A stretch of DNA of 44,140 bases, from assembly GCA_903905475.1 (NCBI GenBank), contig CAIVGK010000267.1:1-44140 (forward strand), in the 5' to 3' direction. Shown in pieces: positions 24,438 through 34,662 of the stretch. The notes under the pieces were generated by a model. It was not told the origin of the DNA and did no database searches. It saw only the letters and a list, made by a program, of their open reading frames with translations. A program made the translations under genes and the position numbers. Position 1 is the first letter of the stretch; each line of letters begins with the position of its first letter. This stretch comes from an uncultured Burkholderiales bacterium. GTDB taxonomy: Bacteria; Pseudomonadota; Gammaproteobacteria; Burkholderiales; Burkholderiaceae_C.

Positions 24438-26117
24438 ATGCAAGCTCAAACCCCACGCGAGCGCAAGCTCCAACGCAAGGCCGCCCTCTACAACGAGCGG
24501 TCTAGCTGGGACTCGCACTGGAAAGAAATCAGCGAGTATCAACTGCCACGCGCGGGGCGATTCTTCACGAGCGACCGCAACAAGGGCAAGAAGCGCCACA
24601 ACAACATCTACGACAACACCGCATCGTTCGCGATCCGCACGCTGTCTGCCGGGATGATGGCGGGCATGACCAGCCCAGCGCGCCCATGGTTCCGACTCGG
24701 TATCTCCGACAAGGACCTCATGGAGTCCGGCCCAGTCAAGGCTTGGTTGCACCAGACCGCTGAGCTCATGCGCGCGATCTACGCATCGAGCAACACCTAC
24801 CGCGCACTGCACGGCCTCTACGAAGAGCTCGGCGTCTTCGGCACAGCGGCCACCTTTGTGCTGCCCGACTACGACAACGTGCTGCACCACTACCCGATGA
24901 CCATCGGGGAATACGCGCTCGCGACCGACCACAAAGGCAACGTGAACACGGTAGTGCGCGAGGTCGACATGACCGTGCAGCAGATCGTCGAGCAGTTCGG
25001 TTTGAAGAACGTGTCGAGCACGGTCAAGAACATGTGGGACATGCACAAGCACGACCAGTGGGTGACCATCATGCACATGGTCGAGCCACGCTTCGACCGC
25101 GACGTGCGCAAGATGGACGCCCTCAACAAGCGCTTCTCTTCCTGCTACTTCGAGCCAGCGAACGACGACACAAGCAAGTTCCTGCGCGAGTCGGGCTTTA
25201 ACCGCTTCCCGGCGCTGACCCCGCGCTGGCAGGTGACAGGCAACGACGTGTACGGCCAGAGCCCCGGCATGGAGTGCTTGGGCGACGTCAAGCAGCTCCA
25301 GCACGAGCAACTGCGCAAGGCGCAGGGTATCGACTACCAAACCAACCCACCACTGCAGGTGCCCAGCGCGTACAAGGATTACGCCAAGGCTCGCCTGCCC
25401 GGCGGTGTGTTCCACGTCGACGCCACGGCAGCGGGGCAGGGCGTGCGCTCCGCCTTCGAGGTCAACCTCAACCTGCAACACCTGCGCGAAGACATCGTCG
25501 ACGTGCGCGAGCGCATCCGCTCTGCGTACTACGCCGACCTCTTCCTCATGCTCGCCAACGACACCCGCAGCGGTATCACCGCCACCGAGGTGGCAGAGCG
25601 CCACGAAGAGAAGCTGCTGATGCTCGGCCCAGTGCTCGAGCGTCTGCACAACGAGCTCTTGAGCCCGATGATCGACATCACCTTCGACTACTGCAAGGAG
25701 GCAAACATCCTGCCACCTGCACCGAAGGAGCTGCAGGGCATGGACCTCGACATCGAGTTCATCTCCACGCTGGCTCAGGCTCAGCGCGCGGTGGCCGCCC
25801 AAGGCATGGACCAGCTGCTGGCCCGCGTTGGCAACATCGCTGCGGTCAAGCCCGACATCATCGACAAGATCAACTTCGACCAGATCATCGACGACACGGG
25901 CGAGATGTTTGGGGTCAACCCCAAGATCATCGTGCCAGACGACGAGGTGGCGAAGATGCGCGACGCACGCGCACAGCAGCAGGCCCAACAGCAAATGCTC
26001 GCCGCAGCTCAACCCATGGTTGAGACCGCCAAGTCCGCAAGCGAGATCGACACCGCAGGCCTGACCGAGGTCATGAACATGTACCAAGGTTACGGCACCT
26101 CAAGCCCACAAGTCTAA
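24438..26117 (+). CDS. Portal / head-tail connector protein
   Basis: WDSHWKEISEYQLPRAGRFF...NNIYDNTASFAIRTLSAGMMAGMTSPARPWFRL. Confidence 0.9.
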   Translation: MQAQTPRERKLQRKAALYNERSSWDSHWKEISEYQLPRAGRFFTSDRNKGKKRHNNIYDNTASFAIRTLSAGMMAGMTSPARPWFRLGISDKDLMESGPVKAWLHQTAELMRAIYASSNTYRALHGLYEELGVFGTAATFVLPDYDNVLHHYPMTIGEYALATDHKGNVNTVVREVDMTVQQIVEQFGLKNVSSTVKNMWDMHKHDQWVTIMHMVEPRFDRDVRKMDALNKRFSSCYFEPANDDTSKFLRESGFNRFPALTPRWQVTGNDVYGQSPGMECLGDVKQLQHEQLRKAQGIDYQTNPPLQVPSAYKDYAKARLPGGVFHVDATAAGQGVRSAFEVNLNLQHLREDIVDVRERIRSAYYADLFLMLANDTRSGITATEVAERHEEKLLMLGPVLERLHNELLSPMIDITFDYCKEANILPPAPKELQGMDLDIEFISTLAQAQRAVAAQGMDQLLARVGNIAAVKPDIIDKINFDQIIDDTGEMFGVNPKIIVPDDEVAKMRDARAQQQAQQQMLAAAQPMVETAKSASEIDTAGLTEVMNMYQGYGTSSPQV

Positions 26118-26126
26118 GGACCCACC

Positions 26127-26450
26127 ATGATCGACATGAAGAACACCAAGGCCTCCACCGAGTCAACGCTTGTTGCTCAGGACATGGTCGAGGAGTACCC
26201 CTACGGCTTGCGCATCCGACTCGGCAACGAGGAGCTCGCCAAGCTCGGCATCAAGGAGATGCCTGCGATCGACACCGAGATGAAGCTCACCGCATTGGTG
26301 TGCGTGATTGGGATCAGCCAGAGCGACTCCGCCGACGGCGAACCCTATCGCAGCGTCGAGCTGCAGATCGAACAGATGTCTTTGGCGCCCGCCAAGGAAG
26401 AAGACAATTCGGCCACCGCCAAAGCGCTCTATCCAACGATGCTCGCTTGA
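26127..26450 (+). CDS. Small capsid-associated protein
   Basis: EEYPYGLRIRLGNEELAKLGIKEMPAIDTEMKLTALVCVIGIS; conserved between portal and MCP in related phages. Confidence 0.6.
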   Translation: MIDMKNTKASTESTLVAQDMVEEYPYGLRIRLGNEELAKLGIKEMPAIDTEMKLTALVCVIGISQSDSADGEPYRSVELQIEQMSLAPAKEEDNSATAKALYPTMLA

Positions 26451-26473
26451 CGGTGCGTTTAAGGTAATTCCCA

Positions 26474-26812
26474 ATGAGTAAAGTCCAACACAACAACAAC
26501 ATGCGAAGAGACCCGACCGACATTCGTCGTCAAGAAGCAGAAGCACAGCGCGATGAGCGCGCCGCCAAAGCGAAACGCGACAAAGAGGTTGAGGACTTCA
26601 AAGAAGTTGTACGTACCAAGCAAGGCCGTCGCTTCATTTGGCGACTGCTCGAAGAGGCAGGCGTTTATCGCTCCAGCTTCACGGGCACCAGCCAGACGTT
26701 CTTCTTGGAGGGTCAGCGCAACATGGGTCTCTTGTTGATTCGAGAGATCCACGAGATCTGCCCCGATGTGTACACACTAATGCTCAAGGAGCAAGAGTCA
26801 CATGACAACTGA
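26474..26812 (+). CDS. Bbp19-like phage protein
   Basis: FKEVVRTKQGRRFIWRLLEEAGVYRSSFTG...FFLEGQRNMGLLLIREI. Confidence 0.65.
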   Translation: MSKVQHNNNMRRDPTDIRRQEAEAQRDERAAKAKRDKEVEDFKEVVRTKQGRRFIWRLLEEAGVYRSSFTGTSQTFFLEGQRNMGLLLIREIHEICPDVYTLMLKEQESHDN

Positions 26813-27464
26813 ATCGTTGGTATCCGGCCAAGACACACCTAATGCCGGGGGACAACAAAGTGCTGATGGCGTAAAGCCTGACAGCGCGGGCGCACAGCCC
26901 AATGGTGGTAATGCACCTGAAGCGAACGCAGACGGCCAACAGGCTGGCGCGAACGCAGACGGCGCACAACCCAAAGGCGACGAGAAGCCAGCGGACGATA
27001 AGGGCGCGAAAGCACCTGAGTCCTACGACTTCAAGATGCCCGAGGGCGTCGCACTCGACTCGGCAGCTGCCGAAGAGTTCAGCGGCATCGCGAAAGAGTA
27101 CGGTCTGACACAGGAGCAGGCGCAGAAGGTTGCAGACGTTGGTGCCAAGATGGTCCAACGCCAACTCGAAGCACATGCCGCTCAGGTAGCAGAGTGGACT
27201 GAAGCGGTGAAGACCGACAAGGAGATCGGGGGCGATAAGCTCAACGAGAACTTGGCGATCGCACGCAAGACGATCGACACCTTTGGTTCACCCGAGCTGA
27301 AGAACGTGCTTAACCAAACGGGTTTGGGCAACCACCCCGAGATCGTTAAGCTGGCTTACAAAATCGGCAAAGCGATTTCTGATGACGGCTTCGTGCGCGG
27401 TGGCAACACCACAGCACCTCGCTCGGCAGCAGAGATCATGTACCCCTCAATGGCAAAAAACTGA
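26802..27464 (+). CDS. Scaffolding-like protein
   Basis: Acidic/low-complexity N-terminus and helical C-terminus directly upstream of MCP. Confidence 0.7.
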   Translation: MTTESLVSGQDTPNAGGQQSADGVKPDSAGAQPNGGNAPEANADGQQAGANADGAQPKGDEKPADDKGAKAPESYDFKMPEGVALDSAAAEEFSGIAKEYGLTQEQAQKVADVGAKMVQRQLEAHAAQVAEWTEAVKTDKEIGGDKLNENLAIARKTIDTFGSPELKNVLNQTGLGNHPEIVKLAYKIGKAISDDGFVRGGNTTAPRSAAEIMYPSMAKN

Positions 27465-27475
27465 AAGGTTAAATC

Positions 27476-28471
27476 ATGGCAACTTTAAATACATTCATGC
27501 CTACGCTCGCCGATTTGGCAACGCGTATGGACCCCGACGGTTCGGTCTCGAAAGTGATCGAACTCTTGCAACAAACCAACCCAATCTTGGACGACATGAG
27601 CTGGGTCGAAGGTAACCTGCCAACAGGTCACAAGACGACTATCCGCTCTGGTTTGCCAACTGGTACTTGGCGCAAGCTGAACTACGGTGTGCAACCTGAG
27701 AAGAGCACAACCGTGCAAGTCACAGACACCTGCGGCATGTTGGAAAGCTACGCTGAAGTCGATAAGGCTTTGGTGAAGTTGAACGGCAACGAAGCTGCAT
27801 TCCGTTTGTCTGAAGACCGCGCCTTCATCGAAGGCATGAACCAGACAATGGCAAGCACATTGTTCTACGGCGACAGCTCTTTGGACCCTGAAAAGTTCAC
27901 TGGCTTGGCCGCACGCTACAGCCAGAAGTCTGGCGTTGAGAACGGCGAGAACATCTTGCTGGGCGGTGGCTCTGGCTCTGACAACACCTCGATCTACTTG
28001 GTGATTTGGGGCGACAACACCATCCACGGCATCTATCCAAAAGGCTCCAAGGCTGGTTTGGACGTGCAGGACCTCGGCGAAGAGACATTGCTCGACGCCA
28101 ACGGTGGCCGCTACCAAGGTTACCGCACTCACTACAAGTGGGACTGCGGCGTGACTTTGCGCGACTGGCGCTACGTTGTTCGCATCGCGAACATCGACGT
28201 GTCTGACTTGACCAAGAACGCTGCCTCTGGCGCCGACTTGATCGACCTGTTGAGCCAAGCTGTGGAAATCCCACCTAACCTCAACATGGGCCGCGCTGTG
28301 TTCTACGCGAACCGCACCATCACTAGCTTCTTGCGTCGCCAAATCGCGAACAAGGTCGCTGGTTCTACCTTGACCATGGACGATGTCGCTGGCAAGAAAG
28401 TGTTGAGCTTCGACGGTATCCCGTTCAAGCGCACCGACGCTCTGTTGAACACAGAAGCCGCCATCTCCTAA
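27476..28471 (+). CDS. Major capsid protein
   Basis: MATLNTFMPTLADLATRMDPDGSVSKVIELLQQTNPILDDMSWVEGNLPTGHKTTIRSGLPTGTWRKLNYG. Confidence 0.85.
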   Translation: MATLNTFMPTLADLATRMDPDGSVSKVIELLQQTNPILDDMSWVEGNLPTGHKTTIRSGLPTGTWRKLNYGVQPEKSTTVQVTDTCGMLESYAEVDKALVKLNGNEAAFRLSEDRAFIEGMNQTMASTLFYGDSSLDPEKFTGLAARYSQKSGVENGENILLGGGSGSDNTSIYLVIWGDNTIHGIYPKGSKAGLDVQDLGEETLLDANGGRYQGYRTHYKWDCGVTLRDWRYVVRIANIDVSDLTKNAASGADLIDLLSQAVEIPPNLNMGRAVFYANRTITSFLRRQIANKVAGSTLTMDDVAGKKVLSFDGIPFKRTDALLNTEAAIS

Positions 28472-28498
28472 TCAACCGCCTGACCGAAAGGACAAATC

Positions 28499-28915
28499 AT
28501 GATTATCGATAAAGCCCTCCAAGTGTCCGACGCGCAGGCTGTTACCAGCTCTGCCGCTTCGACAGACGTGATCGACACGGGCGTTGCAAACCGCGCCATC
28601 GGCGATGTGACCAGCTTGGCTGCTGTCATCACCGTGGACGAGTCTGCAACCGCTTCGGGTTCGGCCACCGTGACCTTCAGCTTGCAAGACTCTGCTGACA
28701 ACTCCAGCTTCGCTGACGTGGTGGCTTCTGCCGCCATCGGCAAGGCTGCGTTGACAGCGGGCACTCAGGCTGCAGTGTTCAAGCTGCCACCTAACCTGCG
28801 TCGTTACGTTCGCGTGTACTACACGGTCGCCACTGGTCCTCTGACCGCTGGCAAGTTCAGCGCCCAAGTGGTGATGGACTACAACCGTCAACGCGCATAC
28901 CCCAACGCAGTCTAA
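28499..28915 (+). CDS. Capsid cement/decoration-like protein (Bbp16-like)
   Basis: MIIDKALQVSDAQAVTSSAASTDVIDTG...LPPNLRRYVRVYYTV. Confidence 0.65.
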   Translation: MIIDKALQVSDAQAVTSSAASTDVIDTGVANRAIGDVTSLAAVITVDESATASGSATVTFSLQDSADNSSFADVVASAAIGKAALTAGTQAAVFKLPPNLRRYVRVYYTVATGPLTAGKFSAQVVMDYNRQRAYPNAV

Positions 28916-28925
28916 GGGGTAGGCC

Positions 28926-29180
28926 ATGAGCATCAAAGTACGCGCAACTACACGTGGCTACTATGGTGGCGTGGTCCGCGAAGCGGGCGATGTGTTTGAG
29001 GTGGAAACCAAAGAGCACGTCGGCAGCTGGATGGACCCAGCCGTCGAAGAGAAGGGTCCTGCAAAGGAACCTGCTAAAGGCGGCAAGGGCAAAGGCGGTA
29101 AAGCCGCTGACGCCACAGCCACCAAGGGCAACGCCGAGCAAAACGGCGATGCTCAAGGCGACACTGCTGACCTAGCCTAA
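28926..29180 (+). CDS. Hypothetical virion-region protein
   Basis: MSIKVRATTRGYYGGVVREAGDVFEVETKEHVGSWMDP... Confidence 0.6.
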   Translation: MSIKVRATTRGYYGGVVREAGDVFEVETKEHVGSWMDPAVEEKGPAKEPAKGGKGKGGKAADATATKGNAEQNGDAQGDTADLA

Positions 29181-29250
29181 ACACTGGGCCAGCAACCAAA
29201 GCAACATGGCCGCCACGAGCGGCCATGTTCGTAACTGATGGAGAGATAAC

Positions 29251-29880
29251 GTGGCAAACGCTGTAGAAATCTGTAACCTCGCCTTGGGCCACCTCGGTTC
29301 AGAGGCCAACGTCGCATCAATCTCTCCTCCAGATGGGAGCGCCGAGGCAGGCTACTGCGCTCGCTATTTCCCAATCGCACGCAAGCTCACGATCGCGATG
29401 GCTCAGTGGTCATTCGCCACTAAGCGCGCCGAGCTCGCTGAGGTAGACAACCCCAGCAAGGTGTGGATGTTCGCGTACTCGCTGCCATCCAACTGCGTCA
29501 AGCCCTACCGCATTCTGAAGTCTGGCGCCACGACCGAGCAGGACGGCGCCGCCTTCGCCATAGAAGACAACATCATCTTCACCAACGAGTCAAACGCGGT
29601 GCTGGTCTACACCCGCGACGTCACAGACACCACCCGCTACACCCCCGAGTTCATCTCGGCAATGAGCTGGGTGTTGGCCTCCTACTTGGCTGGCCCGATC
29701 ATCAAAGGCAACGAGGGCGCAAACGCTGCCCTCAAGCTGCGCGAGCGCGGCCTCGCCGAGACACGCATGGCCTCCGCAGGCGACGCCAACCGCAGCTCTG
29801 AAACACACGGCGCTCTGCCAATCAGCCTCGACAACGTCACAGGCGTGCAGATTCCCGCAATGGTGAGCTTCCGCCAATGA
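29251..29880 (+). CDS. Tail tubular protein A-like
   Basis: MANAVEICNLALGHLGSEANVASISPPDGSAEAGYCARYFPIARKLTIAMAQWSFATKRAEL. Confidence 0.85.
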   Translation: MANAVEICNLALGHLGSEANVASISPPDGSAEAGYCARYFPIARKLTIAMAQWSFATKRAELAEVDNPSKVWMFAYSLPSNCVKPYRILKSGATTEQDGAAFAIEDNIIFTNESNAVLVYTRDVTDTTRYTPEFISAMSWVLASYLAGPIIKGNEGANAALKLRERGLAETRMASAGDANRSSETHGALPISLDNVTGVQIPAMVSFRQ

Positions 29881-31925
29881 GTATCAAGACCCTCACCCGA
29901 TCCTTCGCTGGTGGTGAGATCACCCCAGAGCTGTTCGGTCGTATCGACCTCGGCAAGTTCCAGACGGGCCTCTCTGTCTGCCGCAACTTCATCCCGCTGC
30001 CTCACGGCCCAGTGGCGCGACGCCCGGGCACGAAGTACGTCAACGAGGTCAAGACCAGCGCCAACTACACGCGCCTGATTCCGTTCGCCTTCAGCGCGGA
30101 CCAGACCATGGTGCTCGAGTTCGGCAACCAGTACCTGCGCTTTCACACGCTTGGCGGCACCCTTGTATCGGGCGGCTCGCCCTACGAGATCGTCACCCCA
30201 TTCCTGACGGCCGACTTGGCTGACCTGCACTTCACGCAGTCGGCAGACGTGCTCACCATCACGCATCCAGCCTATGGCATCCGCGAGGTGCGCCGTCTTG
30301 GCGCCACCAACTGGACTATCGGCACGGTGTCGTTCGCACCCTCTCTGGCCGCACCGACCGGGTTGTCGATCAGCAAGGTAGGCACAGGCTCCATCACCTA
30401 CGCCTACGTGGTGACCGCGCTCGCGAGCAACGGCGTGGACGAATCGGTCGCTTCTGCGGAGGTGAACACCACCAACAACCTGTCGACCGCAGGCAACAGC
30501 AACACCATTACGTGGAGCGCTGTGACTGGCGCTGTGCGCTACAACGTCTACAAGAAGACGGGCGGCGTGTACGCCTACATCGGCCAAGCCGACACTACCC
30601 GCACCTTCAAGGACGACAACTTCTTGGGTGACCAGACCAAGGTGCCGCCCGAGGCCTTCATTGGCCTGAACGACGCATCGAACAACTACCCCTCGACCGT
30701 CACCTACCACGAGCAGCGCCGCTGGTTCGCTGGCACCAACAGCAAACCGCAGACCGTGTTTGCAACACGCACGGCCACCGAGAGCAACCTCACGAGCTCC
30801 ATCCCCAGCCTGTCGGACGACGCGCTCGAGGTGCGCTTGGCCGCTCAGCAACAGAACCGCATCCGCCACTTGGTCCCGCTCTCGGACTTGATCGCGCTCA
30901 CCGCAGGCGGTGAGTGGCGCATCTTCAACCAAGGCGGCGAGGCGATCACGCCCACCACCATCTCTATCAAGCCACAGGGCTACTCTGGCGCCAGCAACGT
31001 GCAGCCCGTGGTGACTTCTGGCTCGATCCTGTACGTGCAGGCGCAAGGCTCCCGCATCCGCGAGCTCGCCTACAACTGGGAGAGCAGCGCCTACCGCTCG
31101 GTCGACATGACCATCATGTCGCCCCACATGGGCAACGGCTACACCTTGCAGGATCTCGCGTACTCACGTGCGCCAGACCAGATCCTGTGGGTGGTACGCA
31201 GCGACGGCGCGCTGCTGTCCATGACCTACGTGCCCGAGCACCAAGTCTACGCATGGGCACGACACGACACCGACGGCCTCGTGGAGTCCATCTGCGTGGT
31301 GGCCGAGGCGGGGGAGGACGCCCTCTACGCGGTGGTCAAGCGCACGATCAACGGCAGCACCAAGCGCTACGTTGAGCGCCTCGAGTCGCGCATGTTCACC
31401 ACCCTCGAGGACGCCTACATGGTCGACTGCGGCGCCACCTACGACGGCGCGCCCAACGACACGATCACCGGGCTTAGCTGGCTCGAGGGCAAAACCGTCA
31501 ACATCTTGGCGGACGGCGCGGTGCACCCACAACGCGTCGTGACCTCTGGCGCGATCACTCTCGACTACGAGGCGAGCAAGATCCACATCGGTCTGCCCAT
31601 CGTGGCCGACATCAAGACACTGCCGCTCGCATTCGAGGGCGCGCAGGCAGCGGGGCAGGGCACCCTCAAGAACATCAACAAGGTCCACCTGCGCGTGTAC
31701 CAAAGCTCTGGCGTGCAGGCTGGCCCCTCCTTCGAGAGGCTCACGACCTACCCAGCGCGCTCGGTGGACGACCCCTACGGCTCGCCCCCAGCGCTGCGTA
31801 CGGGCGAGCTCGCCATGGCGATCGGCCCATCGTGGAATACCGACGGCGGCGTGTGCGTGCGCCAAGTCGAGCCCTTGCCGCTGACCATCCTCTCGATGAC
31901 TCTGGAGGTCGCGACTGGTGGGTAA
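29877..31925 (+). CDS. Tail tubular protein B / nozzle-like protein with Fn3/Ig-like insertion
   Basis: SFAGGEITPELFGRIDLGKFQTGLSVCRNFIPLPHGPVARRPGTKYV; insertion APTGLSISKVGTGSITYAYVVTALA...WSAVTGAVRYNVYKKTGG. Confidence 0.85.
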   Translation: MSIKTLTRSFAGGEITPELFGRIDLGKFQTGLSVCRNFIPLPHGPVARRPGTKYVNEVKTSANYTRLIPFAFSADQTMVLEFGNQYLRFHTLGGTLVSGGSPYEIVTPFLTADLADLHFTQSADVLTITHPAYGIREVRRLGATNWTIGTVSFAPSLAAPTGLSISKVGTGSITYAYVVTALASNGVDESVASAEVNTTNNLSTAGNSNTITWSAVTGAVRYNVYKKTGGVYAYIGQADTTRTFKDDNFLGDQTKVPPEAFIGLNDASNNYPSTVTYHEQRRWFAGTNSKPQTVFATRTATESNLTSSIPSLSDDALEVRLAAQQQNRIRHLVPLSDLIALTAGGEWRIFNQGGEAITPTTISIKPQGYSGASNVQPVVTSGSILYVQAQGSRIRELAYNWESSAYRSVDMTIMSPHMGNGYTLQDLAYSRAPDQILWVVRSDGALLSMTYVPEHQVYAWARHDTDGLVESICVVAEAGEDALYAVVKRTINGSTKRYVERLESRMFTTLEDAYMVDCGATYDGAPNDTITGLSWLEGKTVNILADGAVHPQRVVTSGAITLDYEASKIHIGLPIVADIKTLPLAFEGAQAAGQGTLKNINKVHLRVYQSSGVQAGPSFERLTTYPARSVDDPYGSPPALRTGELAMAIGPSWNTDGGVCVRQVEPLPLTILSMTLEVATGG

Positions 31926-32379
31926 GGTTGTCATGCGCGCGGTCGAGCCGGGCGATGCCGAGAACCTCGCCCACCGCCTGCGCCAAGACGACATCAACGA
32001 GATCTCGGCTGCCAGCAACCTTACACCCTTGCAAGCGCTCGAGCACGGAGCCTCCCGCTCTGTGCTGTCGTGGACCGCAACGATCGACGACGAAATCATC
32101 TGCATGCTGGGGGTGACGCCGGTCTCAATGCTGTGCGGTATCGGGTGCCCATGGCTGCTGGGCAGTGACTTGATCGACAAGCACGCGGGTGCGTTTATCA
32201 AAACCTCGGCGGCTTACATTCCTCGTATGTTGGAGGTCTTTCCGCACCTGTTCAACCTCGTCGACGCGCGCAACAAGAAGTCCATTCGGTGGCTCAAGCG
32301 CGCAGGCTTCTTGGTTCATGAACCGATCGTGCACGGACCCCACGACATGCTGTTCCACCCCTTCGAGATAAAGATCTGA
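31918..32379 (+). CDS. Internal virion protein with GNAT-like fold (T7 gp13-position)
   Basis: Position between nozzle and gp14-like genes; ...LVDARNKKSIRWLKRAGFLVHEP resembles the GNAT C-terminal motif. Confidence 0.65.
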   Translation: MGKVVMRAVEPGDAENLAHRLRQDDINEISAASNLTPLQALEHGASRSVLSWTATIDDEIICMLGVTPVSMLCGIGCPWLLGSDLIDKHAGAFIKTSAAYIPRMLEVFPHLFNLVDARNKKSIRWLKRAGFLVHEPIVHGPHDMLFHPFEIKI

Positions 32380-32382
32380 GCC

Positions 32383-32982
32383 ATGTGTGATCCCGTATCT
32401 ATCACGATTGCCGTGATCTCGGCCTACTCGGCGTACAACCAGTCTGAGGCCGCCAAGGATCAGGCGAACTATAACGCTGTCGTCGCCGACAACAACTCCA
32501 AGATGGCCGAGTATCAGGCAGAGGACGCGCTCGCCCGTGGTGAACAGGACGCAATGAACGTGCGCCGCAAGGCGGCAGCCATCGGTGCAGACCAGCGCGC
32601 CACCATGGCGGCTCGCGGCCTCGACTTAGGCGAGGGCACGGCGCTCTCGCTGTTGGACCAGACAGATTTCTTCGGCGCAACAGACGTCGCAACCACACGC
32701 GGCAACGCAGGCAAAGAGGCGTACGCCCTCAAAGCCCAAGCCAACAACTTTGCCACCGAGGCGGTCGCAGCGCGCGCCTCTGCCGACGCCCAGAACTCTT
32801 GGCTGTCCGCAGCTGTTGCAGGCGCTCAAGGCTACGCCGCAGGTCAATCAATCAGCAAGGGCATGTCCGGCATGCTCGGCGGCGGTGGCGCTGGCGTGTC
32901 CGATAAGTGGTCCATCTACAGCAGCGGATCGGCAAGTGGCGCCCCCGGTTTGAAAGCAACGCCATCCTCTGTGAAGTGGTAA
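32383..32982 (+). CDS. Internal virion (ejection) protein, gp14-like
   Basis: AYNQSEAAKDQANYNAVVADNNSKMAEYQAEDALARGEQDAMNVRRKAAAIGADQRATMAARGLDLGEGTALSLLDQT. Confidence 0.75.
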   Translation: MCDPVSITIAVISAYSAYNQSEAAKDQANYNAVVADNNSKMAEYQAEDALARGEQDAMNVRRKAAAIGADQRATMAARGLDLGEGTALSLLDQTDFFGATDVATTRGNAGKEAYALKAQANNFATEAVAARASADAQNSWLSAAVAGAQGYAAGQSISKGMSGMLGGGGAGVSDKWSIYSSGSASGAPGLKATPSSVKW

Positions 32983-32985
32983 GCC

Positions 32986-34662
32986 ATGGCAACTATCCCA
33001 GTCTATGACGGCCCCCAAGTAAAGGAAGCCCCGCTGCGCGGCGGCTTCCAAGAGCCTATCCGCAGCGCCGACGCCTTCGGCGCGGTGCAAGCGCGCCAGC
33101 TCGGCGAAGTCGCAAACGCAGTTACCAAAGTAGCTCAAGTCGTTGAGTACGAAAACGCACGCAACGACGCCGACGCGGTGTTCCGTGCAGAGACCAACCT
33201 GCGGGCGGGCTACCTCCAGTTCGAGGCCAACACCAAGAAGACCCGCCAAGGCCGCTCGGCTGAGGGCGTGCTCGAGGACACCGACAAGTGGTGGGCGGAG
33301 CAAGAGAAGGCCTTCACTGAAGGCATGGCGAACGATCGCCAGCGCGCGTTGCTGGCCCGCTCTGCCTCCCGCCTGAAGCTGCAGAGCCAAGCCCAGATGA
33401 GCGAGTTCCAGAACGTGCAGCTCGAGCGCTCGCACGACGAGAGCTGGAACGCGAGCAAGGCAATCGTCATCAGCAACACCGCCACGAACCCAACGCCCGC
33501 CAACGTGCAAAGCGCCATCGCGGAGCTTAAGACCAAGAACGCCTACCAAGGCGCACGCAAGGGCTGGGACTCGGATCAGATGACTGTGCAGAACATGAAG
33601 GACATGACGATCCTGCACACGAGCGTGGTTCAGAATCTGGCCGACAAAGACCCGGCAGCAGCGGAAAAGTATTTCACGCAGATTCCGCAGGACGAGTTTG
33701 ACGGCACACGCCGCGACGCCCTGAAGGACTCTATCGAGCGCGCTCGCACGCACCTCGACGCCAAGCGCCGCCAAGCGGTATCGCTGGCGGAGAGCGATGC
33801 GGAGAAGCGCGTGTGGGGTGCTATCGCCAAGGGCCAGACCCCGCGCGACATTGACCTCAACTCGATGAACCAAGAGAAGCGCGTCAAAGAGGTGGGGGGC
33901 TACTTCAAAGCGTTGCAAAAGGCCGAGGCCAAAGACGGTCGCATGCACGCCAAGGAAGACAACTACGAAGCGCTGGACTTAGCCGAGAAGGCCATCCAGC
34001 AGGGCGACGTCACCAGCGAGCGCGACCTCGATCGCTACGCTCCCTTCCTGCGCCCCGAGACATTCCGCACCCTGCGCAAGTCCTTCGAGAAGCGCGGCGA
34101 CGTTCCCGAGAAAGAGATCGAGCGCGCCTTCAACGAGCGCATGGGCGAGCAGCGCGCGAAGTGGATTAAAGACGAAGACAAGGTCAAGCAGTGGACCGCG
34201 TTCAAGAGCTACATCCTCGATGACGTGCGCGAGAAAAAGCGCCCAGAGGACATCGACGCTCTGGCCGATCGCTGGTTCACGAAGGGCTACGGCAAGGACG
34301 ACAGCGCCTTCCGCAACGACCCCGACACCTACGGCGAAGCACGCATGAAGGGGCGTAAGGACTTTGTCATTCCAGTGCCCGAGTCGAACAAAAAAGAGAT
34401 CGACAGCGCCCTTACAATTCTCAAGAGCGCGAACGCTGCTGCGCCAACAGGCAAAGCGGCAGCGGACGAGTTCTACACCAACTTTTACATGGACGCCTCA
34501 CGTTGGTTTGCCGCACGCAATGAGCCAGTCACTGGTGCGCGCGCAGCAGCCTTCGCGATTCTCAAGCAAAACAACAAACCAGTCACGGCTGCGAACATCA
34601 ACGCCGTGATGCAGCAACTGAAAGGCGCCCCAAGTGCTGGACCTCAACAACCTTCCCGATAA
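32986..34662 (+). CDS. Internal virion (ejection) protein, gp15-like
   Basis: Long helical protein in canonical position; QPAPKE-like N-terminus ATIPVYDGPQVKEAPLRGGFQEPIRSADAFGAVQARQLGEVANAV. Confidence 0.75.
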   Translation: MATIPVYDGPQVKEAPLRGGFQEPIRSADAFGAVQARQLGEVANAVTKVAQVVEYENARNDADAVFRAETNLRAGYLQFEANTKKTRQGRSAEGVLEDTDKWWAEQEKAFTEGMANDRQRALLARSASRLKLQSQAQMSEFQNVQLERSHDESWNASKAIVISNTATNPTPANVQSAIAELKTKNAYQGARKGWDSDQMTVQNMKDMTILHTSVVQNLADKDPAAAEKYFTQIPQDEFDGTRRDALKDSIERARTHLDAKRRQAVSLAESDAEKRVWGAIAKGQTPRDIDLNSMNQEKRVKEVGGYFKALQKAEAKDGRMHAKEDNYEALDLAEKAIQQGDVTSERDLDRYAPFLRPETFRTLRKSFEKRGDVPEKEIERAFNERMGEQRAKWIKDEDKVKQWTAFKSYILDDVREKKRPEDIDALADRWFTKGYGKDDSAFRNDPDTYGEARMKGRKDFVIPVPESNKKEIDSALTILKSANAAAPTGKAAADEFYTNFYMDASRWFAARNEPVTGARAAAFAILKQNNKPVTAANINAVMQQLKGAPSAGPQQPSR

